Shown here: piece after piece, positions 20,759-29,889 of the stretch
Numbering within the stretch: position 1 is the stretch's first letter
How the letters are laid out: each line of letters begins with the position of its first letter
Program-made: the position numbers and the translations under genes
Assembly (NCBI GenBank): GCA_963722665.1
Contig: CAVRNW010000010.1
Span: 19,261 to 83,260 of the forward strand
Direction of reading: 5' to 3'
Length of the DNA stretch: 64,000 bases
Source: Site-B1 sp963722665
GTDB lineage: Bacteria; Bacteroidota; Bacteroidia; Flavobacteriales; Flavobacteriaceae
The notes under the pieces: model-generated
Told to the model about the DNA's origin: nothing
What the model saw: only the letters and a program-made list of their open reading frames with translations
Databases searched by the model: none

Positions 20759-21655
20759 TTAGTTATTGTTGGTCAAATGCAGGAATTGTTCTTCCAGACT
20801 TTCTTTTCTTTTGACCAAATGAGATAGAATTATACCTTTATCAAATAGTAATTTATTGAATTCAGATGCTTCCATAGGTTCATTTAAAAAAGCTGTAATT
20901 AGGCCTTCTCTATCTTTAACACTTCCAATTGTATCAATTGTATTGAGAACCAATTTTAATTTTTCATGATCATCACATTTCAACTCAAAAAAACCATGGC
21001 TGGATATCATTTCATCCACTCTGCCTGAGTATAATTTTACGCCTTTTCTAAGAACAACAACATGTGAACAGACTTTTTCTACTTCATCGAGCAAATGAGA
21101 TGCCAGCAGGATGGTTGTACCATTTTTTGCAATATCCTTTATAAGTTCTCTAATTTGGTGAATGCCTTGTGGGTCCAAACCATTGGTTGGTTCATCAAGA
21201 ATGAGGATCTCCGGATTATTCAGCAGGGCAGAAGCAATTGCTAGCCTCTGTTTCATCCCAAGGGAAAAAGTACTGAATTTGCTGTTTTTTCTATCTAATA
21301 ATCCAACTAACTCAAGTTTATCATCAATTTCATTAAAATCAACCCCTTTAATTTTGCATACCAGCTTCAGATTTTGGTAGGCAGACATGTACGGATAAAA
21401 ATTTGGACGTTCTATAATGGCTCCAACCTTTTTTAAAGCATCGTGAGTACTTACATTCCCATCAAACCAATGAAAATCACCTTTTGTTTTATTTACCACA
21501 TTAAGTACAACTCCCAGAGTTGTGGACTTACCGCTACCGTTGGGTCCAAGAATACCATAAACATTTCCTTTATTAATGGTAAATGACAGGTCTTTAACAG
21601 CTGTTAAGTATCCGAATTTTTTAGTAAGATTGTTGATAGTAAGAATTGATTCCAA
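20759..21655 (-). CDS. ABC transporter ATP-binding protein (BcrA/CcmA-like)
   Basis: A 298-residue nucleotide-binding subunit with Walker A GILGPNGSGKSTT (near residue 35), Q-loop GAIIERPNFYPYMSA, signature FSLGMKQRLAIASALL, Walker B ILILDEPTNGLDP and H-loop LLASHLLDEV. The C-terminal 80 residues form the accessory domain usual in drug or lipid ABC-2 exporters. It pairs with the permease immediately downstream. The IIERPNFYPYMSA segment is characteristic of the BcrA-type family and differs from GldA, the gliding ATPase. No regulator gene adjoins it. Confidence 0.9.
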   Translation of the reverse strand: MESILTINNLTKKFGYLTAVKDLSFTINKGNVYGILGPNGSGKSTTLGVVLNVVNKTKGDFHWFDGNVSTHDALKKVGAIIERPNFYPYMSAYQNLKLVCKIKGVDFNEIDDKLELVGLLDRKNSKFSTFSLGMKQRLAIASALLNNPEILILDEPTNGLDPQGIHQIRELIKDIAKNGTTILLASHLLDEVEKVCSHVVVLRKGVKLYSGRVDEMISSHGFFELKCDDHEKLKLVLNTIDTIGSVKDREGLITAFLNEPMEASEFNKLLFDKGIILSHLVKRKESLEEQFLHLTNNN

Positions 21656-21744
21656 GATGGTTTTTTTTGATCGGTAATAAATATACGACGAAGCTCTTTA
21701 AGATTTGTTACAAGATTTTAAATAAAAGCTTTAAATTTGAATCT

Positions 21745-22804
21745 ATGCAAGACTTAAAAATTTCTAAAAGAAAACCATCATATCTTGTATCTGAAAAGCT
21801 ACATCAATATCTTTCCAGATATAATAGAAATGTTAGAATTCCAATATTTTATGATGATTTACTTCGTTTTCAAGGTTCAGTTGTGGTTTATGATAAAAAT
21901 GAGAATGATACTCTGTGGATACGAGTGTATTACAACGAATTTGAACGTGAAGAAATAGATTTAAGCTTAAAAAAGATTTATACCATTTTGCATTCTGATG
22001 GTAATGAGAAAACTATCCCGTTTTTAAATGTTGATGCCATTGACTATTGCACTTTTGGAAACTCAAAACCATTCAGAATTAAGGTTAGGAATATTTTGAA
22101 TGATAACTTTACATATTTCTATATTAAAAAAGCAGATGCTTCCAGAGTTTACGGATTAGAGTTGGAACATATGTTATCACCATCAAATATTCACTTTTTA
22201 GTACATAAAGACACCTTGATTGAAGAGCATATTTCCGGGATTCCGGGAGATGAATTTATTAAAGATATGCTGCCAAATTGCAACAAATCTGAAAAAGCAC
22301 AAATAGCTAAAGAGTTTGTTAAATTCAATGAGCGGTGTATGATCAGGTTACTTGGTGATATGCGTTCATACAATTATGTCATAATTCCTACTCATGATTT
22401 TGATCAGGTTGTTTACAAGATAAGGGCTATAGATTTTGACCAGCAGAGTTATGAGGGCAAGCTTAATATTTACAGACCACAGTTTTTTAAAGAAAATTTT
22501 AAAATGGTTGAATTGGTTTCTGAAAGAATTCATAAAGAATCCATGGATCAATATGTGATTGGAGGAGCGATCTGCAATTGCTAAGAGAATATTAAGCTAT
22601 GAAGTTCGAATTGCCGAATTGGAGAACTGTATGATACATGATACTATTTCTAAAAGTGAAAATGTAAAGCTCCTAAAGTCTCAACTATATAATTATACGC
22701 ATGATGTTAATTTTAAGCGTAGTAAGAATATGGGAGAAATTTTAAGAACAGCTTTAGATTTTGTGAAGCGTAATTATGAGAATATTAATGAGAGTTATTC
22801 GTAG
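21745..22804 (+). CDS. unrecognised protein, possibly kinase-like (frame broken once)
   Basis: I do not recognise this family with certainty. One extra base near 22560 separates two frames; removing it joins VIEERSAIAKRIL and yields 352 residues from the ATG at 21745 (earlier in-frame starts lie in the spacer). There is no signal peptide or membrane segment. In order it has an HLVHKD-like region, EEHISGIPGDEF (near residue 155), LLGDMRSYNYVI (near 210) and RAIDFDQQSYEG (near 235). The spacing GDxxxxN then DFD resembles the catalytic and metal loops of aminoglycoside-kinase-like folds, but the match is weak. The C-terminal 90 residues are helical. It is divergent from the ABC exporter genes. 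Confidence 0.6.
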
Positions 22805-22986
22805 TTAAAAAGATATTTAGATTGCTTCACTTTTAGATTCAAGACATAAACTTTGGTATTTATTAACCTTTAAACTTTAGATAACTAACAATAATATTGG
22901 AAAGTAGCCAATATGTAAATAATCAATTATTATTCTTAAGTCTTGATTCTATTGGCCTATTGAGCAACGGTCATTGTTCTTCTGTA

Positions 22987-23502
22987 TCAATTCCAATTCT
23001 CATCGAAATCCAAATCGTTTAGATCATCTACATCATAGTCGTTATCAAATTCATCAGTATCACTAAACTCATCAGCTTCAAAGTTCCTTTCAGGCGCCTG
23101 TTCCGGGATTTGACCGTGGACATAAATTAAATTCGGATAGTCATGGCCATCCGTTTCTTCAATAATTTCAGCTAATTCAACAAAAAATGTCCACATGCTT
23201 AAGAAGTCATAGACATATATCAATTTAGTTTGTGCTTTATGAATTTCGGAATTAATAAATGTCTCACTCATTAAGCGAGTAGGTGATGAGCCTTCACTTA
23301 GGTCAAATAAAGAGATCTCCTCTCCTTGATTCCATTCATCATCACTTAAATAGAACGAGGCCATTTCACTTCCGTCAAAACCAAAGGATTGTGCAATAAT
23401 ATTGTGCAAATCTTCAAGGGTATCTGTTGCTCGAATTTCAAGATCTCTGAAAATATCTTCTTCAGTGTCATTATCCAGAATTACTCTAAATCGATATATC
23501 AT
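22987..23502 (-). CDS. pRiA4b ORF-3-like domain protein with acidic tail
   Basis: A 171-residue soluble protein. Residues about 3-135 match the plasmid pRiA4b ORF-3 (IS1096-passenger TnpR-like) domain: YRFRVILDN, DTLEDLHNIIAQSFGFDG, the MASFYLSDDEW motif and LIYVYDFLSMWTFFVEL. The last 35 residues are almost only D, E, N and F (DEFDNDYDVDDLNDLDFD). The domain is found across bacteria, often far from any mobile element, and its function is unknown. No transposon ends flank it here. It is convergent with the preceding gene across a 182-base spacer that holds nothing recognisable. Confidence 0.75.
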   Translation of the reverse strand: MIYRFRVILDNDTEEDIFRDLEIRATDTLEDLHNIIAQSFGFDGSEMASFYLSDDEWNQGEEISLFDLSEGSSPTRLMSETFINSEIHKAQTKLIYVYDFLSMWTFFVELAEIIEETDGHDYPNLIYVHGQIPEQAPERNFEADEFSDTDEFDNDYDVDDLNDLDFDENWN

Positions 23503-23533
23503 TGTTAGAATTTAATATAAATTTACTTTTTTA

Positions 23534-24553
23534 TTATTTACTAAATCTGTGTAGTGTTAACGTAAATGCACTTAATAACAAAAACGCACCAACCTGATGG
23601 GCCACTCCTAACCACACGGGAACTTGATAAATTATGGTAAGAACTCCCAAAAGGAATTGTAATAACACCATGATCATTAAACTATTGACTCCGATTAACT
23701 GATATTTAGTTAACGGACTCATTATTTTTGCTTTGTAATAGATTAAAAAAACCAGGGCACAAACCAGGTAAGCCAACATTCTATGAACAAATTGCACGCC
23801 GCTTTTTCCTTCAATAAAGTTTTTGTAAACCGGATTCTGTTCAATAAAAACTGTTTCATGTATCCATTTACCTTCGCTCATAAGCGGCCAGAAATTATGA
23901 ATGTATCCTGCATCCAATCCGGCAACAAATGCTCCATATATAATTTGGATCAGTAGCACTATTAATCCAACTCCAACTAAATTCCTAAATTTTTTATTAA
24001 TCTCTTTTTTATCCGGAAAGATCAAGTCTAAGGCTACCCAAAAAGTTAAGGCAAAGGTTATAAAAGCAGTTGTTAAATGAGCTGCTAACCTGTAATGGCT
24101 AACATCTGGTCGGTCAATGAGGCCGCTTTTTACCATGTACCAACCCAAAAACCCCTGAAATCCTCCCAATAAAAGCAATAATATTGATTTTTTGACAGTA
24201 GGCCTTGATAGTTGTTTGGTAAATAAAAAATATAAGAATGGTAAAATAAAGACCAATCCAATAAATCTGCCAATGACCCGATGTATCCATTCCCAAAAGT
24301 AAATGTCCTTAAAATCCTGTAAAGTAAAATGCGTATTTAATTTTTGGTATTCCGGGAATTGTTTATAATTGTCAAAAGCCTCCTGCCATTCTATTTCGTT
24401 CAATGGTGGAATGGTTCCTGAGATAAGTTTGTAACTAGTAATTGATAATCCTGAATGTGTTAAACGGGTAATTCCACCTACGATTACCATTACAAAAATT
24501 AAAATACAACCAATTAATAACCAATAAATTACTTTTTTGTTATCCTTTTTCAT
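23534..24553 (-). CDS. ctaA: heme A synthase (COX15/CtaA family)
   Basis: It oxidises the C8 methyl of heme O to the formyl group of heme A for aa3-type oxidases, in the inner membrane. The 339 residues carry eight hydrophobic spans and family motifs: GGITRLTHSGLSITSYKLISG near residue 25, WEWIHRVIGRFIGLVF with its heme-ligand histidine (about 90), SHYRLAAHLTTAF (about 152), VQFVHRMLAYLVC (about 255) and VAHQVGAFLLLSAFTL near the end. It matches the longer type 2 (COX15-like) form. Its start overlaps the end of the CCA-adding-type gene by 14 bases. The cbb3 oxidase in this window does not need heme A, so its client lies elsewhere. Confidence 0.92.
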   Translation of the reverse strand: MKKDNKKVIYWLLIGCILIFVMVIVGGITRLTHSGLSITSYKLISGTIPPLNEIEWQEAFDNYKQFPEYQKLNTHFTLQDFKDIYFWEWIHRVIGRFIGLVFILPFLYFLFTKQLSRPTVKKSILLLLLGGFQGFLGWYMVKSGLIDRPDVSHYRLAAHLTTAFITFALTFWVALDLIFPDKKEINKKFRNLVGVGLIVLLIQIIYGAFVAGLDAGYIHNFWPLMSEGKWIHETVFIEQNPVYKNFIEGKSGVQFVHRMLAYLVCALVFLIYYKAKIMSPLTKYQLIGVNSLMIMVLLQFLLGVLTIIYQVPVWLGVAHQVGAFLLLSAFTLTLHRFSK

Positions 24554-25964
24554 ATGTTTTTAATCCTAGCTTTTTTCCTTCTTCAAGCATTAAATTGAAT
24601 GCCGCCTCATGCTCATTTGGAATGTCTCCTTCGAGGATGGCTTCTTTAATAACTTCTTTTATCAATCCAATTTCTCGTGATGGTTGCAGATTAAAAGTTT
24701 TCATAATTTCTTCACCCGAAACAGGAGGTTGAAAATTACGAATGTGGTCCCTTTCTTCAACCTCTACAATTTTTTCACGCACAATTTTAAAGTTGTTATG
24801 ATATTTTTTGAAACGTGTTTTGTTTTTTGTTGTAATGTCAGCTTCGCATAAAGTCATCAGATCATCAACGTAGTCCCCGGCATCAAAGACCAGTCGTCTT
24901 ACGGCAGAATCAGTTACAGTCTCTTCTGCTAATGCAATAGGTCTGGAACTCATAAATACCATTTTTTGAACAAACTTCATCTTTTCATTTAAGGGCATTT
25001 TGAGTCTTTTAAATAATTGATAAACCATTTTAGATCCCTCAAACTCATGCGCATGAAAGGTCCAGCCAACTTTTTCACTAAATTTTTTAGTTGGCGCCTT
25101 ACCAATATCGTGCAAAAGAGCAGCCCAGCGCAACCAGATATTCTCTGTTTTTTCTGAAATGTTATCAACGACTTCAAGTGTGTGGTAAAAATTGTCCTTG
25201 TGTCTTTGTCCGTCGACTTCATCAATTCCTTTAAGAGCTGTTAATTCAGGAATGATTTTATCTAACAAACCAGTTTCTTCCAGCAATAGAAATCCTTTTG
25301 AAGGTTTTCTGCTTTCCAGAATTTTGTTTAGCTCAACAACTATACGTTCGCTTGTTATAATATTGATCCGAGCATTATTATTTGTAATGGCATCAAGTGA
25401 TCTTTGTTCAATCCTAAAGTTTAATTGGGAGGCAAATCGTATGGCTCTCATCATTCTCAACGGATCATCGCTATATGTTATAGTTGGATCTAAAGGAGTT
25501 CTTATGATTTTATCTTCAAGGTCCTTTATACCATTAAAAGGATCCAGTAAATCACCAAATGTTGCCTCACAAAGGTCTAAAGCCAGTGCATTAATCGTGA
25601 AATCTCTTCTGTTTTGATCATCTTCCAAAGTGCCATCTTCGACCATTGGATTCCTACTGTCTTCGCTATACGATTCTTTTCTTGCACCAACAAATTCAAT
25701 TTCAATATCTTCATGTTGAAGCATTGCAGTTCCATAGGTTTTAAAAACCTGAACTTTTGGATTGCCTGAAAGATTTTTTGAAACTTGTTTGGCTAGATCT
25801 ATTCCGCTGCCAATGGCAACAATATCGATGTCTTTTGTAGTTCCTCGCTTTAAGATAAAATCACGAACAAACCCGCCTATGACGTAACTTTTTAACCCAA
25901 GTTCTTGGGCAGAATTAGATATAACTTTAAAGATTGGATTTGTAAGTGCTTGCTTGTAATTCAT
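24540..25964 (-). CDS. cca: CCA tRNA nucleotidyltransferase / poly(A)-polymerase-like with HD domain
   Basis: It adds or repairs the 3' CCA of tRNA. The class II nucleotidyltransferase head (about residues 20-160) has GGFVRDFILKRGTTKDIDIV with the catalytic DxD, then ETVGARKESY-like and RRDFTINALALDL segments. The RNA-binding helix DDPLRMMRAIRFASQL follows near 165, and an HD phosphohydrolase-type domain near residues 255-380 (LLHDIGKAPTK) may cleave 2',3'-cyclic ends. The 474-residue length fits Bacteroidota members. It is cotranscribed with ctaA, which overlaps its 3' end. In some bacteria the CCA and poly(A) activities are split; which applies here cannot be told. Confidence 0.9.
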   Translation of the reverse strand: MNYKQALTNPIFKVISNSAQELGLKSYVIGGFVRDFILKRGTTKDIDIVAIGSGIDLAKQVSKNLSGNPKVQVFKTYGTAMLQHEDIEIEFVGARKESYSEDSRNPMVEDGTLEDDQNRRDFTINALALDLCEATFGDLLDPFNGIKDLEDKIIRTPLDPTITYSDDPLRMMRAIRFASQLNFRIEQRSLDAITNNNARINIITSERIVVELNKILESRKPSKGFLLLEETGLLDKIIPELTALKGIDEVDGQRHKDNFYHTLEVVDNISEKTENIWLRWAALLHDIGKAPTKKFSEKVGWTFHAHEFEGSKMVYQLFKRLKMPLNEKMKFVQKMVFMSSRPIALAEETVTDSAVRRLVFDAGDYVDDLMTLCEADITTKNKTRFKKYHNNFKIVREKIVEVEERDHIRNFQPPVSGEEIMKTFNLQPSREIGLIKEVIKEAILEGDIPNEHEAAFNLMLEEGKKLGLKTYEKG

Positions 25965-26001
25965 TATATTAATTTCCAGAAGTACTAGCTAATGTAAAAT
26001 C

Positions 26002-26559
26002 TTACCTAATAACTTTAACAACTCCATCATTACTTAACTTTATAATAGAGGATGGTTTTCCAGCTTTTTTTTTGTCGTGCAAATTTACAACATAGTCAAC
26101 ACCTTTTAAAATCTCTTCTGAAATTTCTTTGAAAGTTCTGGGAGTCGAACGATCGCTTAAATTGGCGGATGTGGAAACGATGGGTTTTTTGAATTTCTTA
26201 AGCAAAGCATTGCAGAATCCTTCTCTTACCACTCTAATTGCCAATGTGTTGTCACTGCCAATTAAATTTTCCGCAACATGCAAGGGTCTGTCATAAATGA
26301 TTGTTGTAGGTTTTACAGCGTATTTTATGATATCGTAAGCAACTTCAGGGACCTCTTCAATGTATTGATTCAGCATTTTAAAGTCACTTACAATACAGAT
26401 CATTGATTTGGATTCCTTACGCTGTTTAAGTCGATATAATTTTTCAACAGCTTCATAATTTGTTGCATCACAGCCAATTCCCCAAACAGTGTCAGTAGGA
26501 TATAATATGGTCCCTCCTTTTTTAAGTATTTTTAGTGCATTGTTAATTTCTATTTCCAT
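26002..26559 (-). CDS. tsaC: L-threonylcarbamoyladenylate synthase (Sua5/YrdC/TsaC)
   Basis: It makes threonylcarbamoyl-AMP from threonine, bicarbonate and ATP, the first step of the t6A37 modification of ANN-decoding tRNAs. The 185-residue single-domain form has the YrdC signature: KKGGTILYPTDTVWGIGCDA (about residues 13-32), LKQRKESKSMICIV and KPIVSTSANLSDRSTPRTF. The basic patch residues K and R around KQRKESKS match the nucleotide-binding cleft. It lacks the C-terminal Sua5 extension. It lies between cca and a methyltransferase with 25-40 base gaps, all on the minus strand. Confidence 0.92.
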   Translation of the reverse strand: MEIEINNALKILKKGGTILYPTDTVWGIGCDATNYEAVEKLYRLKQRKESKSMICIVSDFKMLNQYIEEVPEVAYDIIKYAVKPTTIIYDRPLHVAENLIGSDNTLAIRVVREGFCNALLKKFKKPIVSTSANLSDRSTPRTFKEISEEILKGVDYVVNLHDKKKAGKPSSIIKLSNDGVVKVIR

Positions 26560-26586
26560 TTAAACTATTTCCATTTAAATCTATTA

Positions 26587-27255
26587 TTATTCTTTTACTG
26601 CTACGGTCACATACTGTGGATACATTATATCCAGGGCGGTAAATAAAAACAGAATATTATATAAATACACTTTTAATGATTTACTTCTATTAATACCATG
26701 GTTTTTTTCAACATGAAAGCCAGCTTCTTCATACATTCTTCTTATACTTTTTCCTGTAAAAAAACGTAAATGCGTTCGGTCCATTACTCCGTAATCTTCA
26801 TATTTCCAATCCTTTTGGAATAAAACTTTCATGAATGTATTATGGTATCTAACATTGGGAATAGAACTTATTATTCTGCCTTGTTTTTTAAGTTTAAACT
26901 TTATTTGCTCCAGCACTAAATAGGGGTCTACAAGATGCTCTAAAACATCATTAAAGAAAATGACATCAAAGTAATTATCGGGTAGATTATCTATATTATC
27001 TTCACATGATCCTGCAAATACTTTGTCCAGTATTTTTTTTGCTTTGGCTGCTTCATCTTCCATAAGCTCAATTCCCCAGACTTCGGCACTATTTTTTTCC
27101 TTCACTGCTTTAGCAAAAACGCCATCTCCACAGCCAACATCTAAAACTCTTTTTGCATTATTTGGCAAAAAATGTATCATTTCTTCTCTTGTATTTGAGA
27201 AATAATCATGAGGCTTATTCTTATAGTCCATAAATATAGTTGTCAAAATAGACAC
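26587..27255 (-). CDS. class I SAM-dependent methyltransferase
   Basis: A 222-residue Rossmann-fold methyltransferase. Motif I is VLDVGCGDGVFAKAV (near residue 38), the acidic end of beta 2 lies in VWGIELMEDEAAKAK, and motif IV is NYFDVIFFNDVLEHLVDP. The C-terminal part (HLRFFTGKSIRRMYEEAGF) is typical of the Methyltransf_11/23 proteins that modify small molecules or glycan intermediates. Its place beside glycosyltransferases suggests a role in envelope polysaccharide or O-antigen methylation; that is inference. It is divergent from the GT2 gene that starts 63 bases away. Confidence 0.85.
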   Translation of the reverse strand: MSILTTIFMDYKNKPHDYFSNTREEMIHFLPNNAKRVLDVGCGDGVFAKAVKEKNSAEVWGIELMEDEAAKAKKILDKVFAGSCEDNIDNLPDNYFDVIFFNDVLEHLVDPYLVLEQIKFKLKKQGRIISSIPNVRYHNTFMKVLFQKDWKYEDYGVMDRTHLRFFTGKSIRRMYEEAGFHVEKNHGINRSKSLKVYLYNILFLFTALDIMYPQYVTVAVKE

Positions 27256-27317
27256 TAAATTTACTTATTATTATTTAATTTGTGGAGATTGATTCTTAAA
27301 AGTAAATAGTTTTGAAA

Positions 27318-28232
27318 ATGGATGTTAGTGTAATAACGATTAACTATAATAATTCCGATTTAACTATTGATTTTGTTAATTCTGTTTTAGCTACAACTTC
27401 GAACTCCTTGGCTTATGAAATTATTGTAGTTGATAATTGCTCCAAGCCGGATGATTATAAAAATTTATACAGCGAGCTAAGTAATACACAAGATGTAACC
27501 CTCATTCGAAACAATATTAATTCAGGGTTTGGTGCAGGAAATATGTTAGGCACTTTATATGCAAAGGGACAGTATCTTGCTTTTGTAAACAATGATATTA
27601 TTTTTTTTGAAGATTGCTTAACTTCGTTATTCAATTTTATGAATAATCATTTTGATGTAGGTGTTTGTACCCCACAACAACTAAACGAAAATAAAGAACC
27701 TGTTTCATGTTTTGATTATTTTCATGGTATTAGAAAACTGGTTTTAGGCAGAAAATTTATTGAACTATTTATTCCTAAGGACGCGCCAAGACGAGCCAAC
27801 AAATTATATACTGAAACCTGTTATGTCGATTTTATTCAAGGATGTTTTATGTTCTTTAATGCAAAAAGTTTTGCTAAGGTTGGAGGATTTGATACCAATA
27901 TATTTTTGTATTATGAAGAAATGGACATTTGCTACAGATTAAAAAAACAAGGTTTTAAAAGTTGCCTGTTTCCTGAGACTAAATTTTTGCATTATCATGG
28001 TGTAAGCACAGGAAAGAATTTCGATATAAAAAAGGAACTTCAATTGTCATATTTTTATGTTATAAAAAAGAACAATAAATTTGTCAAATACTTGATAATA
28101 AAATATATAGGAGTATTTAAATACGTTTTAAAAGGCTTCGGAAATATTAAATATTTGGGTTTAGCTCATATAATTCTTCAAGGAAGTTATTTAAAGAATT
28201 CATTAAAACAAAAACAGGAAATGGAACTTTAA
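27318..28232 (+). CDS. glycosyltransferase family 2 (rhamnosyltransferase-like)
   Basis: A cytoplasmic-face GT-A enzyme of about 304 residues, started at the ATG at 27318; a TTG six bases earlier is in frame. Family features are the N-terminal VSVITINYNNSDLT, nucleotide-binding EIIVVDNCS, NSGFGAGNM, the metal motif region AFVNNDIIFFED, the acceptor loop DFIQGCFMFFNAKSFAKVGGFDTNIFLYYEEMDICYRL and the late HYHGVSTGK. The pattern is that of WbbL-type rhamnosyltransferases. The sugar and acceptor cannot be told. It is convergent with the next GT2 gene, with 12 bases between their ends. Confidence 0.87.
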   Translation: MDVSVITINYNNSDLTIDFVNSVLATTSNSLAYEIIVVDNCSKPDDYKNLYSELSNTQDVTLIRNNINSGFGAGNMLGTLYAKGQYLAFVNNDIIFFEDCLTSLFNFMNNHFDVGVCTPQQLNENKEPVSCFDYFHGIRKLVLGRKFIELFIPKDAPRRANKLYTETCYVDFIQGCFMFFNAKSFAKVGGFDTNIFLYYEEMDICYRLKKQGFKSCLFPETKFLHYHGVSTGKNFDIKKELQLSYFYVIKKNNKFVKYLIIKYIGVFKYVLKGFGNIKYLGLAHIILQGSYLKNSLKQKQEMEL

Positions 28233-28244
28233 ACTCACAGGTTT

Positions 28245-29054
28245 TTAGTTGGTTTTTAAATACTGGTCAATTCCCTTCTTTATGCTAGTTATTTTATTCT
28301 TGGTAGTGTTGTCTTCGATTTGTTGATTTAAATAAATATGGTCTTTAGATTGTTCTTTATGATAAATATGGTAAACAATGCCCTTATAGCGTAGTCTCTT
28401 TGCGTTGACACCTATGTTATGAAGTCTCTGAGCCATTTCAGAATCATCAATTCCCCAGCCTACTAGCTCTTCATTAAATCCGTTTATTTTTATAAAATCT
28501 GCTTTCCAAAAAGACATGTTGCAACCACGTAATTTTTTAGACCGACTATTACTGACTTTATAAAGATTTCCTAGAATGGGAATCCGCAATGTCCTGGTTC
28601 TTTTTTTTATTCCTTTTGTGAAAAAATTAAAGCGGATTTGTTTTTTATCAAACAATGTATTCAAATGATCACTTTTGATATTGACTCTTGATCCATACAG
28701 ATAAGTATTTTGCTTTGCAGAACTTAAATGATCTTTTACAAAATCCTTATGCATGATAATATCACCATCAATTTCAATGATATAGTCATATTTGGATGCT
28801 GCAATAGCTTTGTTCATGATCTTTGGCTTCTGATTATTATCATCTTTATGCCAGATATGAATCAAAGGAACTGGAGATATGGTTTTATAATGATCGATCA
28901 ACTTTTTAGTATCCTCCTTAGAGCCGTCATCAGCAATAATTATTTCGTTTGGTAAGTGACTTTGATTTAAAGCGCTTAGAAGAAGTAATTCTAATGCTTC
29001 CGGCCAATTATAGGTTGGTGTAACAAGACTGCATGTCGGTAATTTTCTGGACAT
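28245..29054 (-). CDS. glycosyltransferase family 2
   Basis: A 269-residue GT-A enzyme with TCSLVTPTYNWPEALELLL at the N-terminus, EIIIADDGSKEDT, the metal motif IIEIDGDIIMHKDF (near residue 95) and a C-terminal galactosyltransferase-type segment (RGCNMSFWKADFIKINGFNEELVGWGIDDSEMAQRL). The late GWGIDDSEM motif is shared with chondroitin-polymerase-like and galactosyltransferase-like GT2 proteins. Donor and acceptor are unknown. It is divergent from the Kdo-kinase-like gene, with about 70 bases between starts. Confidence 0.87.
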   Translation of the reverse strand: MSRKLPTCSLVTPTYNWPEALELLLLSALNQSHLPNEIIIADDGSKEDTKKLIDHYKTISPVPLIHIWHKDDNNQKPKIMNKAIAASKYDYIIEIDGDIIMHKDFVKDHLSSAKQNTYLYGSRVNIKSDHLNTLFDKKQIRFNFFTKGIKKRTRTLRIPILGNLYKVSNSRSKKLRGCNMSFWKADFIKINGFNEELVGWGIDDSEMAQRLHNIGVNAKRLRYKGIVYHIYHKEQSKDHIYLNQQIEDNTTKNKITSIKKGIDQYLKTN

Positions 29055-29123
29055 AAAATATTTATTGATGTCAAAATTAACTATTTAAACTTATTTTTGC
29101 CCGACTATAAGTTAGTATTTAAA

Positions 29124-29889
29124 ATGAATAAGGTTATTAATAAGGCATTTGAATCAAAATCTAAGCTGATTGATGATATCATAAATGATTTTGATACTCG
29201 AGGAGAAGATTTTGGAAATCAGGATAGAAATACTTTGAAATTATTCCATCTTGATGGCCTTACAGTTAATGTAAAATCATTTAGGATTCCCAATATTGTA
29301 AACCAGATTGCCTATAAATTCTTTAGAAAAAGTAAAGCGCAACGATCTTATGAATATGCTAAGAAATTACAAGATTTGGGAATCGGAACGCCTAAGCCCA
29401 TTGCTTACTACGAATTTAAAACAGCTTTTTTGTTTAAAGATAGTTTTTATATAAGTGAGCATTTGGATTATGATCTTACCTATAGAGAACTCACCACAGA
29501 TTTTGATTACCCAGATTACGAAAATATTTTAAGGGCCTTTACCAGATTTACCTATGACCTCCATCAAAAGGGAATTAATTTTCTGGATCATTCTCCCGGA
29601 AATACGTTGATAATCAAAAAAGGAAATGAATATGAATTCTTTCTTGTTGATCTGAACAGAATGAAATTTGAATCAATGGATTTTTCAAACTCGGATGAAA
29701 AATATGTCCAAGTTGACCATTCATAAACATATGGTAGAGACAATGAGTGATGAGTATTCAAAATGTTCTGGTGAGGATTACAAAATTATCTTTAAAGCTA
29801 TTTGGAACGAAACTCAAAAATTCCAATATAGATTCTACCGAAAAAAAAGATTAAAAAATAAACTTAAATTTTGGACTGAAAAATCCTAG
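29124..29889 (+). CDS. lipopolysaccharide kinase, Kdo/WaaP/InaA family (frame broken once)
   Basis: Such kinases phosphorylate inner-core sugars of LPS. One extra T in the run at 29681-29685 splits the frame; removing it rejoins DFQTRMKNMSKLT and gives about 254 residues. Visible are VNVKSFRIPNIVNQIAYKFFRKSKAQRSYEYAKKL (read as blocks near residues 55-90), the P-loop-like and hinge region YISEHLDYDLTYRELT, the catalytic HQKGINFLDHSPGNTLI (near 160, DxxxxN) and the metal motif FLVDLNRMKF. The GT9 heptosyltransferase and GT2 genes beside it support a core-assembly role. A TTG at 29097 is an alternative start. It is convergent with the GT2 gene, with a 4-base stop overlap. Confidence 0.82.

Noticed and set aside
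20759..21655. Gliding-motility ATPase GldA
   Set aside because: The sequence matches the BcrA-type family and no gldF or gldG accompanies it.
22987..23502. Possible remnant of an IS1096-type element
   Set aside because: The domain name is historical; no transposase, terminal inverted repeats or target duplications are seen.
25192..25617. A plus-strand open frame of 141 residues
   Set aside because: It lies antisense within the CCA-adding-type gene, which has intact motifs through this stretch.
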